Positions 26,302 through 35,153 of a stretch of 64,000 bases of DNA are shown piece after piece (position 1 is the first letter of the stretch; each line of letters begins with the position of its first letter). The translations under genes were made by a program, and so were the position numbers. The notes under the pieces were generated by a model that ran no database searches, was not told where the DNA came from, and was given only the letters and a program-made list of their open reading frames with translations. Source of the DNA: an uncultured Clostridium sp. (GTDB taxonomy: Bacteria > Bacillota > Clostridia > Lachnospirales > Lachnospiraceae); NCBI GenBank assembly GCA_934438135.1, contig CAKSBP010000011.1, positions 1-64,000 on the forward strand. The letters are read 5' to 3'.

Positions 26302-27357
26302 ATGAAAAAGAAGTTGATTGCATTAACAATGACATTAGCTATGGCAATGTCCATTACAGCATGCGGAGCCAGCGGAAGCAAATCAGCAGGAGATGATAAT
26401 CAAAGCAGCGCTGCAGCAAAAGGTGATTATGTTATCGGTATGGTAACAGATACAGGCGGCGTAAATGATAAATCCTTCAATCAGTCCGCTTGGGAAGGTT
26501 TACAGGAGTTGAAAGCTAATACAGGAGCAGACGTAACTTATCTGGAATCCACACAGGAGTCTGATTACGCAACAAACTTAGATAAAGAAGTAGATGAAGG
26601 AAAGAACCTGATTTGGGGCGTTGGATTTGCTATGGCAGATGCAGTAAAAGAAGCTGCTGAAATGAATGATGATATAAACTTTGGTATTATTGATAATGTA
26701 TATGATGAAATTCCTGAAAATGTTACATGTTTATCCTTTAGTGGACAGGATCCTTCTTTCTTAGTTGGTTATGCAGCTGGTTTAACAACAAAAACAGATT
26801 CTGTTGGTTTTGTTGGTGGTATCTCTAGTGATATCATTGATCAGTTTGAATTTGGATACCGTGCTGGTGTTGAATATGCAGCAAAAGAATTAGGAAAAGA
26901 AATTAAAGTAGATGTTCAATATGCAGACAGCTTTACAGACTCTGCAAAAGGTAAAGCAATTGCAACAACTATGTTCTCCAATGGAGCTGATATTGTATTC
27001 CATGCAGCAGGTGGTGTTGGAACTGGTGTTATTGAAGCAGCAGTTGAAGCAAATAAATTTGCAATTGGTGTTGATTCTGACCAGTTATCTTTAGCTCCTA
27101 AGAATGTATTAACATCTGCATTAAAGAGAGTTGATGTAGCAGTTTGTGATGTTTCTCAGAAATTAATGGATGGAGAAGATATCGGGGGACAGACATACAA
27201 CTATGATTTAACAAATGGTGGTGTTGGCATTCCAGAAGAAAATCCAAACATGGATAAAGAGGTATACAAGAAGACAATCGAACTTCAGGACAAAGTAGCA
27301 GCTGGTGAAATTACAGTTCCTTATAATGAAGCTACGTTTAAGGAATTTAATAAATAG
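26302..27357 (+). CDS. BMP-family nucleoside-binding lipoprotein of an ABC importer
   Basis: 351-residue Med/PnrA-type substrate-binding lipoprotein. Signal peptide with lipobox SITACG, Cys21 being the lipidated residue. Then the BMP fold: DTGGVNDKSFNQSAWEG near the start and DSDQ in the ligand pocket region. The family binds nucleosides. The start at 26302 follows AGGAGG; an upstream TTG frame is rejected. Separated from deoD by 128 bases with a small TGTCT/AGACA hairpin. Confidence 0.94.
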   Translation: MKKKLIALTMTLAMAMSITACGASGSKSAGDDNQSSAAAKGDYVIGMVTDTGGVNDKSFNQSAWEGLQELKANTGADVTYLESTQESDYATNLDKEVDEGKNLIWGVGFAMADAVKEAAEMNDDINFGIIDNVYDEIPENVTCLSFSGQDPSFLVGYAAGLTTKTDSVGFVGGISSDIIDQFEFGYRAGVEYAAKELGKEIKVDVQYADSFTDSAKGKAIATTMFSNGADIVFHAAGGVGTGVIEAAVEANKFAIGVDSDQLSLAPKNVLTSALKRVDVAVCDVSQKLMDGEDIGGQTYNYDLTNGGVGIPEENPNMDKEVYKKTIELQDKVAAGEITVPYNEATFKEFNK

Positions 27358-27368
27358 GAAAAAAGCAG

Positions 27369-27479
27369 GCTGTTATACAACTAATGACAAGGACGTCAGA
27401 ATCATTTGGGGCGTCCTATATGACCGTTACGCAATTAAAAATCCGGCCATAAAGAATTAGCTGTGTAACAGCTTTTTTT
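27369..27479 (+). promoter_or_regulatory. Structured intercistronic element ending in an intrinsic terminator
   Basis: GCTGTTATAC (27369-27378) pairs over its length with GTGTAACAGC (27463-27472), enclosing about 84 bases that hold a further stem AGGACG/CGTCCT (27390-27395, 27412-27417). A competing short stem AGCTGT/ACAGCT with seven Ts (27459-27479) forms a classical terminator. Lies between lipoprotein and ATPase genes and could reduce expression of the membrane components or respond to a ligand. No match to the purine riboswitch consensus by eye. Confidence 0.6.
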
Positions 27480-27559
27480 CCAATAGGAAACTGTAAAAGT
27501 TTTTCAGAAAAAGTCCGGTTTTGTACGTCATAGCAATTAGAAAAAGGAGGCATAGTAGT

Positions 27560-29101
27560 GTGAATACGAACAAGGAATATGCTGTTTCAATGCAGGGAAT
27601 CACGAAACGGTTTGGAAATTTTACTGCATTAAATAAAATGAATCTCATGGTTGAAAAGGGAACGATTCATGCTGTTTTAGGTGAAAATGGTGCCGGAAAA
27701 AGTACGTTAATGAATATTTTATATGGGTTATATCAGGCGGACGAAGGAACAATTGCAATTAATGGGAAAGAAGTACAGTTAAAAAATCCTAATGTTGCAA
27801 TTAGCTGCGGCATTGGAATGGTTCATCAGCATTTTATGTTAGTAGAGAACTTTACGGTTGCCCAGAATATTATTTTGGGGAATGAGATAACAAAGGGTGC
27901 TGGTATCTTGGATATGGATACAGCAAGAAAAAAAATCCAAGAAATGGTAGAAAAATTTGGGTTAGAAGTAGATCCAGACGCTAAAATTGAAGATATATCT
28001 GTAGGTATGCAGCAGAGAGTAGAAATTCTGAAAGCACTTTACAGAGGAGCAGAAATTTTAATTCTGGATGAGCCTACTGCAGTTTTAACCCCTCAGGAAA
28101 TTGAACATTTAATTGAAATCATGAGAAAGCTAGTGGAAGATGGTAAGACAATTATCATTATTACGCATAAATTAAAAGAAATCAAAGACTCTGCAGAACT
28201 CTGTACAATTATCCGCAGAGGAAATTATATAGATAAGGTGAATGTAGCCGATGTTACTGAAGAAGAACTGGCACAGAAAATGGTGGGACATGCGGTTAAG
28301 CTTGTAGTAGATAAAGATGAGGCGCAGCCAAAAGATGTTGTATTTGAAATCAAAGATTTGGTTGTAAAAAATGAACGAGGAATTGACGCAGTAAAACATT
28401 TGAATCTTCAGGTTAGAAGAGGGGAAATTGTTGGTATTGCAGGTATTGACGGAAACGGACAGAAAGAGCTTGTAGAGGCAATTACGTGTCTTACAAAGGT
28501 AGAAAGCGGACAGATTTTAATGAATGGGCAGGAAATCCAGAATACAACTCCTAAAAACGTAATTCAACATAAGATTTCTACAATTCATGAAGATCGTCAA
28601 AAGAGAGGGCTTGTCTTGAACTTTACAGTAGCGGAAAATGCAGTTATTGAAAATTACAATAAAGCGGAATTTTCCAAAAACGGGTTCTTGTTAAAGGATA
28701 AAATCAAGGCATATACGAAAAAGCTGATTAAAGAATATGATATTCGTCCAGATGACTGTGAAGAACATTTGGTAAGAGGATTATCTGGCGGTAACCAGCA
28801 GAAAGTAATTATCGGAAGAGAAATTGGAAACAATCCAGATCTTTTGATTGCAGTTCAGCCAACTAGGGGACTGGATGTAGGTGCAATTGAATATGTTCAC
28901 AAGATGCTTGTACAGGAAAGGGACAAAGGAAAAGCCGTTCTTTTAATTTCTTTAGAGTTAGATGAAGTAATGAATGTTTCTGATACAATTGCTGTTTTAT
29001 ATGATGGATATATTGTAGATGAATTTAAACAAGGAACCGTAGATGAAAACACCATCGGTTTGCTTATGGCTGGAGGTAAAGGCAATGGAAAGAGTGAATA
29101 A
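27560..29101 (+). CDS. Nucleoside ABC transporter, double ATP-binding protein
   Basis: 513 residues with two ABC ATPase domains, as in sugar and BMP-type nucleoside importers. First P-loop GENGAGKST; first signature SVGMQQR, second signature LSGGNQQK; second Walker A region GIDGNGQKE, degenerate as usual for this family. A longer frame begins at 27521, but AAAGGAGG at 27543-27550 selects GTG 27560. Confidence 0.94.
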   Translation: MNTNKEYAVSMQGITKRFGNFTALNKMNLMVEKGTIHAVLGENGAGKSTLMNILYGLYQADEGTIAINGKEVQLKNPNVAISCGIGMVHQHFMLVENFTVAQNIILGNEITKGAGILDMDTARKKIQEMVEKFGLEVDPDAKIEDISVGMQQRVEILKALYRGAEILILDEPTAVLTPQEIEHLIEIMRKLVEDGKTIIIITHKLKEIKDSAELCTIIRRGNYIDKVNVADVTEEELAQKMVGHAVKLVVDKDEAQPKDVVFEIKDLVVKNERGIDAVKHLNLQVRRGEIVGIAGIDGNGQKELVEAITCLTKVESGQILMNGQEIQNTTPKNVIQHKISTIHEDRQKRGLVLNFTVAENAVIENYNKAEFSKNGFLLKDKIKAYTKKLIKEYDIRPDDCEEHLVRGLSGGNQQKVIIGREIGNNPDLLIAVQPTRGLDVGAIEYVHKMLVQERDKGKAVLLISLELDEVMNVSDTIAVLYDGYIVDEFKQGTVDENTIGLLMAGGKGNGKSE

Positions 29102-30206
29102 AATATTGAGAAAGCAGATAACGGCAACGTTTATCGCTATTCTTCTTGGTTTTGTTGTTGCTGCTGTAATACTGGCCGGTACCGGATATAATCCTTTTGA
29201 AACGTTTTCCGTTCTTTTCAAAGGTATATTCTCAAAACCCAAATATATTGCAAATGTGTTGATTAAGGCAATGCCTATTATTATTACTGGTGTCAGTGTA
29301 TCATTTGCATTTAAAACTGGTTTGTTTAATATCGGTGCAGAAGGGCAGTTCATTATGGGAACTGTTGTAGCAACAGTGGTAGGTATTTTAACAGATTTAC
29401 CACCAATTATTGAATATCCACTGATTCTGATTTCAGGTATGGTGGCAGGTGCATTATATGGTGCATTCGTTGGTTTCCTGAAAGCAAAATTCGGTATTCA
29501 TGAGGTAATCACAGGTATCATGTTAAACTGGATTGCATTCTATTTCTGTAATTTTATTATTAGTACAAAAGCATTTCATCAGGATAACTCAACTTCTACC
29601 AAATTAATCAGTGAAAACGGATTTGATTTTATCTACAGATGGAAGAAATCCGATGCGGGAAAAGAAGTTATTTTGAAGAATGACGTATTAAAAGAAATGA
29701 TCGGAAAGACAGACTTAAACTTAGGTATTGTTTTTGCAGTTATCATTGCGATTATTATTACAATTGTATTAACAAAGACATGTAAAGGATATGAACTAAG
29801 AGCGGTTGGATTAAATGCTCATGCAGCAGAGTTTGCGGGTATAAACATAAGAAAGAATATGATTCAGTCTATGTTAATTGCAGGCGCATTATGTGGACTG
29901 GCAGGTGCACTTATGATTACAGGTGTATCACATAAGATTTCCACTCTTGGAACATTTGAGAACTTTGGTTTCAATGGTTTAGCTGTAGCTCTGATCGCAG
30001 GAACATCACCAATCGGCTGTATTTTTGCGGGTCTTCTGTTCGCTGGTTTGCTTTATGGCGGCGGTTCTGTTCAGTCTATTGTCGGTGCACCATCTGAAAT
30101 TATCAATATTATGATCGGAACAATCGTATTTTTGATTGCACTAGTAAATCTGATTCCAATGATTTGTGATAAACTGGCGAAGAGAGGTGGAGAAAATGCT
30201 AAATAG
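29085..30206 (+). CDS. Nucleoside ABC transporter permease 1
   Basis: BMP-type/ribose-type permease (BPD_transp_2), about 373 residues with eight or more membrane segments. Conserved features are FKTGLFNIGAEGQFIMG and VGLNAHAAEFAGIN. ATG 29085 is preceded by GGAGG and AAAGG inside the ATPase gene, overlapping its end by 17 bases. Confidence 0.93.
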   Translation: MERVNKILRKQITATFIAILLGFVVAAVILAGTGYNPFETFSVLFKGIFSKPKYIANVLIKAMPIIITGVSVSFAFKTGLFNIGAEGQFIMGTVVATVVGILTDLPPIIEYPLILISGMVAGALYGAFVGFLKAKFGIHEVITGIMLNWIAFYFCNFIISTKAFHQDNSTSTKLISENGFDFIYRWKKSDAGKEVILKNDVLKEMIGKTDLNLGIVFAVIIAIIITIVLTKTCKGYELRAVGLNAHAAEFAGINIRKNMIQSMLIAGALCGLAGALMITGVSHKISTLGTFENFGFNGLAVALIAGTSPIGCIFAGLLFAGLLYGGGSVQSIVGAPSEIINIMIGTIVFLIALVNLIPMICDKLAKRGGENAK

Positions 30207-31113
30207 TCTGTTATTAATTATAAGTATCACGTTAATGTATTCGACACCACTTGTATTTGGAGCCCTTGGTGGTATGCTTTCAGAACGTTCCGGCGTAACA
30301 AATATCGGAATTGAAGGAATGATGTCAATTGGTGCCGCAACTGGTGTTAGTGTTGCATATTATACCGGAAATCCATGGTTAGGATTTTTAGCAGCGGGTA
30401 TTGCAGGTGGACTGCTTGCACTTCTTCATGCATTTGCATCTATTACTGCACTGGCAGATCAGACGGTGTCTGGTACTGCTATAAACCTGATTGGTGCTGG
30501 TCTGGCATTTTTTATCGCACGAATGAGTTTTGGTGCAATTAATACAGATACTATTCCAAGAAAACTTCCTAAGATTTTAGGAAGCGGTGTTAAGAATAAA
30601 ACTTTAAATTATTTTAATGTAGATGTTACAGTGGTTATTGGATTTTTATTGGCTGTTTTAATCTGGTTTATCATGTATAAGACAACATGGGGATTAAGAA
30701 TCCGTGCTGTAGGTGAACATCCAGGAGCAGCGGATACACTTGGTATCAATGTCATCAAAATCCGCTATATCTGTGTCATTTTATCTGGTGTTTTATCTGG
30801 ATTTGGTGGAGCAGCAGTAACCCTTGCTATTATCTCACACTTTACACCAACCGCTATCAGTGGACAGGGATTCATCGCTCTTGCAGCGGTTATTTTTGGT
30901 AAGTGGAAACCACATGGAGTTTATGGAGCATGTCTTTTATTCGGATTTGCACAGGCACTTGCAATTTTGTTAGGAGGAGGAAGTTTCCCAATCCCAACCC
31001 AGATTATTGCGATGCTTCCATATGTGCTTACAATTATCGTTTTAATTCTGTTTGTTGGACGTTCTGAAGCACCAAAAGCAGATGGAGAACCTTATCGTAA
31101 AGGACAGAGATAG
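30196..31113 (+). CDS. Nucleoside ABC transporter permease 2
   Basis: Second, shorter permease (305 residues) of the same family, with SERSGVTNIGIEGMMSIGA and AVGEHPGAADTLGINV. The start at 30196 follows AGGTGGAG and overlaps permease 1 by 11 bases. Pairs with permease 1 to form the translocation path. Confidence 0.93.
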   Translation: MLNSLLLIISITLMYSTPLVFGALGGMLSERSGVTNIGIEGMMSIGAATGVSVAYYTGNPWLGFLAAGIAGGLLALLHAFASITALADQTVSGTAINLIGAGLAFFIARMSFGAINTDTIPRKLPKILGSGVKNKTLNYFNVDVTVVIGFLLAVLIWFIMYKTTWGLRIRAVGEHPGAADTLGINVIKIRYICVILSGVLSGFGGAAVTLAIISHFTPTAISGQGFIALAAVIFGKWKPHGVYGACLLFGFAQALAILLGGGSFPIPTQIIAMLPYVLTIIVLILFVGRSEAPKADGEPYRKGQR

Positions 31114-31128
31114 TTCGTATTTTTAAAG

Positions 31129-31175
31129 ATTGAATGTGTTCTGTGACCGCAGTCATGCGGCACAGGACATTCAAT
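31129..31175 (+). other. Long intercistronic hairpin before deoC
   Basis: ATTGAATGT (31129-31137) pairs with ACATTCAAT (31167-31175); CTGTG (31141-31145) with CACAG (31161-31165); CCGCA with TGCGG, around a GTCA loop. No T tail follows, so a processing or stability element is more likely than a terminator. Confidence 0.75.
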
Positions 31176-31216
31176 ATACAGAAATGAATAAAACGAGAAA
31201 GAGGATGGTAGGAATC

Positions 31217-31882
31217 ATGAATCAGGAAAAAATGTTAAGTATGGTAGATCACACATTATTAACACAGACAGCAACATGGGAAGAAATTAAGGCAATCTGC
31301 GAGGACGGAATTAAATATAAAACAGCATCTGTCTGTATTCCCCCATCTTATGTGAAACAGGCTCATGATTTTTCTAAAGGCAAAGTGAAAATCTGTACGG
31401 TTATCGGTTTTCCAAATGGATACCAGACAACAGCAGTAAAAGTATTTGAAACAAAAGACGCCATTGAAAACGGTGCAGATGAAATCGATATGGTAATTAA
31501 TATTGGGCATCTCAAAGATAAGAGATATCATGATATAACAGAAGAAATTAAGGCACTGAAAAAAGTGTGCGGTGAAAAAGTACTTAAAGTAATCATCGAA
31601 ACATGCCTTCTTACAGAAGAAGAGAAGATTAAAATGTGTGAAATCGTAACAGAAGCAGGTGCGGATTTCATTAAAACATCTACTGGTTTTTCAACAAGTG
31701 GAGCAACGTTTGAGGATGTTGCATTATTTAAAAAATATGTTGGCAAAGATGTAAAAATTAAAGCAGCTGGTGGAATTAGTTCTCTGGATGATGCAGAAAA
31801 GTTTATAGAACTTGGTGCTGAAAGACTTGGCACAAGCCGTATCATCAAGCTTATTAAAAATGAGACAGCTACCGGTTATTAA
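31217..31882 (+). CDS. deoC: Deoxyribose-phosphate aldolase
   Basis: Class I aldolase splitting 2-deoxyribose-5-P into glyceraldehyde-3-P and acetaldehyde. 221 residues, TIM barrel. DEIDMVINIG, KVIIETCLLT and the Schiff-base lysine in DFIKTSTGFST are visible. Longer frames run upstream through the hairpin; ATG 31217 follows GTAGGA and gives normal length. Confidence 0.96.
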   Translation: MNQEKMLSMVDHTLLTQTATWEEIKAICEDGIKYKTASVCIPPSYVKQAHDFSKGKVKICTVIGFPNGYQTTAVKVFETKDAIENGADEIDMVINIGHLKDKRYHDITEEIKALKKVCGEKVLKVIIETCLLTEEEKIKMCEIVTEAGADFIKTSTGFSTSGATFEDVALFKKYVGKDVKIKAAGGISSLDDAEKFIELGAERLGTSRIIKLIKNETATGY

Positions 31883-31897
31883 TTAGGAGGTATTCAT

Positions 31898-32308
31898 ATG
31901 GATGACAAATTATTAGTGGAAAAAGCAATCGGAGCACTGGAATATGCTTATACGCCATACTCCCATTTTAAAGTTGGAGCAGCATTGCTTTCAAAGTCGG
32001 GAAAGATATATACCGGATGTAATATTGAATCCGCTTCTTATACACCATCCAACTGTGCAGAACGCACTGCATTTTTTAAAGCAGTAAGTGAAGGCGAACA
32101 GGAATTTGAGGCAATCGCCATTGTAGGTGGAAAGAATGGCGTTATGGATGGATATTGTCCTCCATGTGGTGTCTGTCGTCAGGTTATGATGGAGTTCTGT
32201 AATCCGGAGAAATTTATTGTAATTTTGGCAGCCTCAGCAGATGACTATAAAAGATTTACACTACAGGAACTTCTTCCAATGGGATTTGGTCCTGGAAATC
32301 TAATTTAA
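31898..32308 (+). CDS. cdd: Cytidine deaminase
   Basis: Zinc deaminase turning (deoxy)cytidine into (deoxy)uridine, feeding the pyrimidine phosphorylase next door. 136 residues. Zinc and catalytic motifs NCAERTAFF and PPCGVCRQ are intact. TTAGGAGG precedes the ATG. Confidence 0.97.
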   Translation: MDDKLLVEKAIGALEYAYTPYSHFKVGAALLSKSGKIYTGCNIESASYTPSNCAERTAFFKAVSEGEQEFEAIAIVGGKNGVMDGYCPPCGVCRQVMMEFCNPEKFIVILAASADDYKRFTLQELLPMGFGPGNLI

Positions 32309-32346
32309 GTTTATAAGAAGGAACAAAACGGAGGAGAGTGCAGACT

Positions 32347-33672
32347 ATGAGAATGTACGATTTAATAGAACTCAAGAAAGAAAAGAAGGAATTGTCCGAA
32401 GAACAGATTCAGTGGATGATTCAAGAATATGTAAAAGGTGAAATTCCAGATTATCAAATGTCTTCTTTTCTAATGGCTGTCTGGTTTAATGGCATGACAG
32501 ATAAAGAGTTAGCGGCATTGACAATGGCAATGGCGCACTCCGGTGATATGATAGATTTATCAGCCATAGAAGGTATAAAAGCAGATAAGCACAGTACAGG
32601 TGGTGTTGGTGATAAGACAACATTAATCTGTGCACCAATTGTTGCAGCATGTGGAGTAAAGGTTGCAAAAATGTCAGGACGTGGTCTTGGCCATACTGGT
32701 GGAACAATTGATAAATTGGAATCTATCCCTGGTTTCCAGGTATCTATTCCAAATCAGGAATTTTTTGATATTGTAAATGAAACAGGTATCAGTGTAATCG
32801 GTCAGTCCGGTAATCTTGCACCAGCGGATAAAAAGCTGTATGCCCTTCGTGACGTAACAGCAACTGTTGACAGTATTCCATTAATTGCAGCATCTATTAT
32901 GAGTAAAAAGCTTGCTGCCGGAAGTGACTGCATTCTGTTAGATGTAAAGATGGGAAGCGGTGCTTTCATGAAGACAGAAGAGAAAGCCATTACACTGGCA
33001 GAAAAGATGGTGGCAATTGGTTCCCACGCAGGACGTAAGATTGCTGCATTGATTACGAATATGGATATTCCATTAGGAAATGCCATTGGAAATGCATTAG
33101 AAGTATCAGAATCCGTTGCTGTATTAAAAGGGGAAGGTCCAGATGATTTACGTACTGTTGCATTTGAACTGGCTTCTAATATGCTTTATCTTGCGGGAAA
33201 GGGTTCTCTTAATGAATGTAGAAATCTGGTAAAAGAGACTGTAGAAAGCGGAAAGGCATTAGAAAAACTAAAGGAAATGGTTCGAGCACAGGGGGGCGAT
33301 GTATCTGTAATTGAAGATACCAGAAACTTTAAGAAAGCAGCTTATTACTATGATGTTATTTCTGCAACAGATGGCTATGTATCTTTTATGAATACCGAAG
33401 AAATCGGTGTTGCATCTGTTGTTCTGGGTGCTGGAAGAGAAACAATTGAAAGCGAAATTGATTACAGTGCAGGAATTGTACTTCATAAAAAGACAGGTGA
33501 CAAGGTAGTACCTGGTGACGTGATTGCAACTTTATATTCTTCTTCTTTTGAAAAGATTGAACAGGCAGAAAAAGTATTATTGAATGCTTATCAGTATAAA
33601 ACATCCATGGAAGGATTCCAGGAAAAACTGATTTATGCCAGAGTAACAGAAGAGGGCGTAGAACGGATGTAA
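32347..33672 (+). CDS. pdp: Pyrimidine-nucleoside phosphorylase
   Basis: Phosphorolysis of uridine/thymidine to base and (deoxy)ribose-1-P. 441 residues. Phosphate-binding KHSTGGVGDKTTL, KMSGRGLGHTGGT and KKLAAGSD are all present, plus the C-terminal barrel-sandwich domain. GGAGGAG (32331-32337) favours ATG 32347 over the upstream in-frame GTG. End of the salvage operon. Confidence 0.96.
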   Translation: MRMYDLIELKKEKKELSEEQIQWMIQEYVKGEIPDYQMSSFLMAVWFNGMTDKELAALTMAMAHSGDMIDLSAIEGIKADKHSTGGVGDKTTLICAPIVAACGVKVAKMSGRGLGHTGGTIDKLESIPGFQVSIPNQEFFDIVNETGISVIGQSGNLAPADKKLYALRDVTATVDSIPLIAASIMSKKLAAGSDCILLDVKMGSGAFMKTEEKAITLAEKMVAIGSHAGRKIAALITNMDIPLGNAIGNALEVSESVAVLKGEGPDDLRTVAFELASNMLYLAGKGSLNECRNLVKETVESGKALEKLKEMVRAQGGDVSVIEDTRNFKKAAYYYDVISATDGYVSFMNTEEIGVASVVLGAGRETIESEIDYSAGIVLHKKTGDKVVPGDVIATLYSSSFEKIEQAEKVLLNAYQYKTSMEGFQEKLIYARVTEEGVERM

Positions 33673-33719
33673 AAAACGTTCCTGATGCCTTCTGCATGGC
33701 TTAACTGTAGAGACAAATA

Positions 33720-33756
33720 AACGGCTGAAAGAGAGGAGTTCTTTCAGCCGTTTTTA
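33720..33756 (+). terminator. Intrinsic terminator after pdp
   Basis: ACGGCTGAAAG (33721-33731) pairs perfectly with CTTTCAGCCGT (33741-33751), followed by TTTTAT. Confidence 0.93.
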
Positions 33757-34128
33757 TCATATATTAGTAAAAAGGAACTATGTTTAATATCCCCCTAATT
33801 TTTTAAAATGAGGATTATGTGTGTGCTCATAATCCTCATGTAAGTATAAATAAAATTTTAAAAGGGGGCTTAATAGAAATTAAAAAGGGCAATTTTTAAT
33901 TCTGCCTTACTTTATTTAAGGCAATTATTAAGCTTAAGAATATGATAATATACTTTAAAATAAAAAGCAATTAAATGAAATTTATTTACATATATCACTT
34001 CCTATTTTGCACTTAATTTGAATTTTTAAAAGATTTGAATATAAATTCTGCAAGTATTCATAAGAATTTGTATTTGAATAAAAGGTAAATCTAAAGTTAC
34101 TGGAGGCAATTTTTAAAAATCGTAATTT
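33757..34128. other. Gene-free, structured AT-rich region
   Basis: No coding frame is convincing. It holds nested inverted repeats: TGAGGATTATG (33809-33819) pairs with CATAATCCTCA (33828-33838), enclosed by CCCCC (33791-33795) with TTTTAAAAT paired to ATTTTAAAA and GGGGG (33864-33868). A further stem GCCTTA/TAAGGC lies at 33904-33922. The rest, to 34128, is featureless AT-rich DNA. A small structured RNA is possible; identity unknown. Confidence 0.5.
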
Positions 34129-34854
34129 TTACTGAATCATATTGCTATTGGAAAAAGTCTCTTTGACTTTCTTGGCATAGGATCTTCCAATTTTAAAATC
34201 CTGCCCTGTTTTTATATATACATTATTGTGATCAATCATAGAAATCTTTTCTGTATTTACAATGATACTTTGATTAATGCGTAGAAAAGAATAACTGAGA
34301 CGTCTTTCGATAGAACTTAACGTTTCATAGATTTCATATATGGACTGAAGCGTTACGATTTTGGTTTTTTGCTGTTCTTTTTCGATATAAAGGATATTGC
34401 TCTGCTTAATTGTTAATTCTGATTTATTTACCGTAATTTTCAGGCTGCCATGATTTTTTAACAGGCGGATACCCTGTAGCTGGAAAATCGCTTTTGCAAA
34501 AAGTCTTTCAAGACGAAGCTGCCGTATTGGTTTTTGAATAAAACCCAGAGCAAGGAGATGGAAGGCTTCCATAGCATATTCCGTATGCTCGGATATAAAA
34601 ATAATTGAAATCCATGGATTTTTTTTGATAAGTTCTTTGGCAAGAGATAAGCCGGGACTTTTTTTGTAATTTGTGTCCAGTACTGCAATATCAATCGATG
34701 TCTCTTTTATGTACGCTGTTAGTTTCTGCGAAATACCATGAAAAGCAGTGATTTCAGGCTGAATTTTATATTTATGGCTGAATTCCTCAATATAGGTTGT
34801 ATTAATCTTCAAGCTGATATTATCATCATCGCAGATAAGAATGTTTATTCCCAT
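34129..34854 (-). CDS. LytTR-family response regulator (orphan)
   Basis: 241 residues: receiver domain (1-125) with acidic pocket CDDD (residues 9-11), phosphoacceptor Asp60 in IAVLDTN and Lys108 in FIQKPI; LytTR DNA-binding domain (about 140-236) with SFLRINQSIIVN and a C-terminal IGRSYAKKVKETF. Such AgrA/VirR-like regulators control peptide-sensing or surface genes. No histidine kinase is adjacent. The only good ribosome site (AAGGAGG, 34884-34890) is 29 bases before the ATG, with a GCAG/CTGC hairpin between. Confidence 0.9.
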   Translation of the reverse strand: MGINILICDDDNISLKINTTYIEEFSHKYKIQPEITAFHGISQKLTAYIKETSIDIAVLDTNYKKSPGLSLAKELIKKNPWISIIFISEHTEYAMEAFHLLALGFIQKPIRQLRLERLFAKAIFQLQGIRLLKNHGSLKITVNKSELTIKQSNILYIEKEQQKTKIVTLQSIYEIYETLSSIERRLSYSFLRINQSIIVNTEKISMIDHNNVYIKTGQDFKIGRSYAKKVKETFSNSNMIQ

Positions 34855-34908
34855 ATAGTCAGGCAGATAAACTGCTTTTAAAACCTCCTTCTCTTCCAGT
34901 TTACCTTA

Positions 34909-34937
34909 ATCGTACCATACAAAAGGGATTTGTACAA
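34909..34937 (-). promoter_or_regulatory. Putative promoter of the LytTR regulator
   Basis: On the minus strand, TTGTAC (34937-34932), 17-base spacer, TACGAT (34914-34909). Confidence 0.4.
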
Positions 34938-35068
34938 TTGAGTATTCTGGCTTATTTTACATGAAAAATTTGATATTTTCTTGGAATTTTGCAAAGACTA
35001 TGAAAAGGGCAACAGCGTAAATACGGAGTAAAAGGAGAAGAGTGAATTTGTAAAATTAAAAAAATACT

Positions 35069-35096
35069 TTGCAGTTTGGCTGGAAGCGGTTATAAT
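35069..35096 (+). promoter_or_regulatory. Promoter of glf and the glycosyltransferase gene
   Basis: TTGCAG (35069-35074), 16-base spacer, TATAAT (35091-35096), about 58 bases before glf. Confidence 0.6.
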
Positions 35097-35153
35097 TGGT
35101 AGTATGGCTTACGCTAATCAGAGGAAATGATTTAAAAAGAATGGAGAATAGTC

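Noticed and set aside
26174..27550. Purine riboswitch near the BMP transporter
   Set aside because: Neither intergenic region shows the conserved purine aptamer loops; only a small hairpin (26180-26193) and the 27369-27479 element are present.
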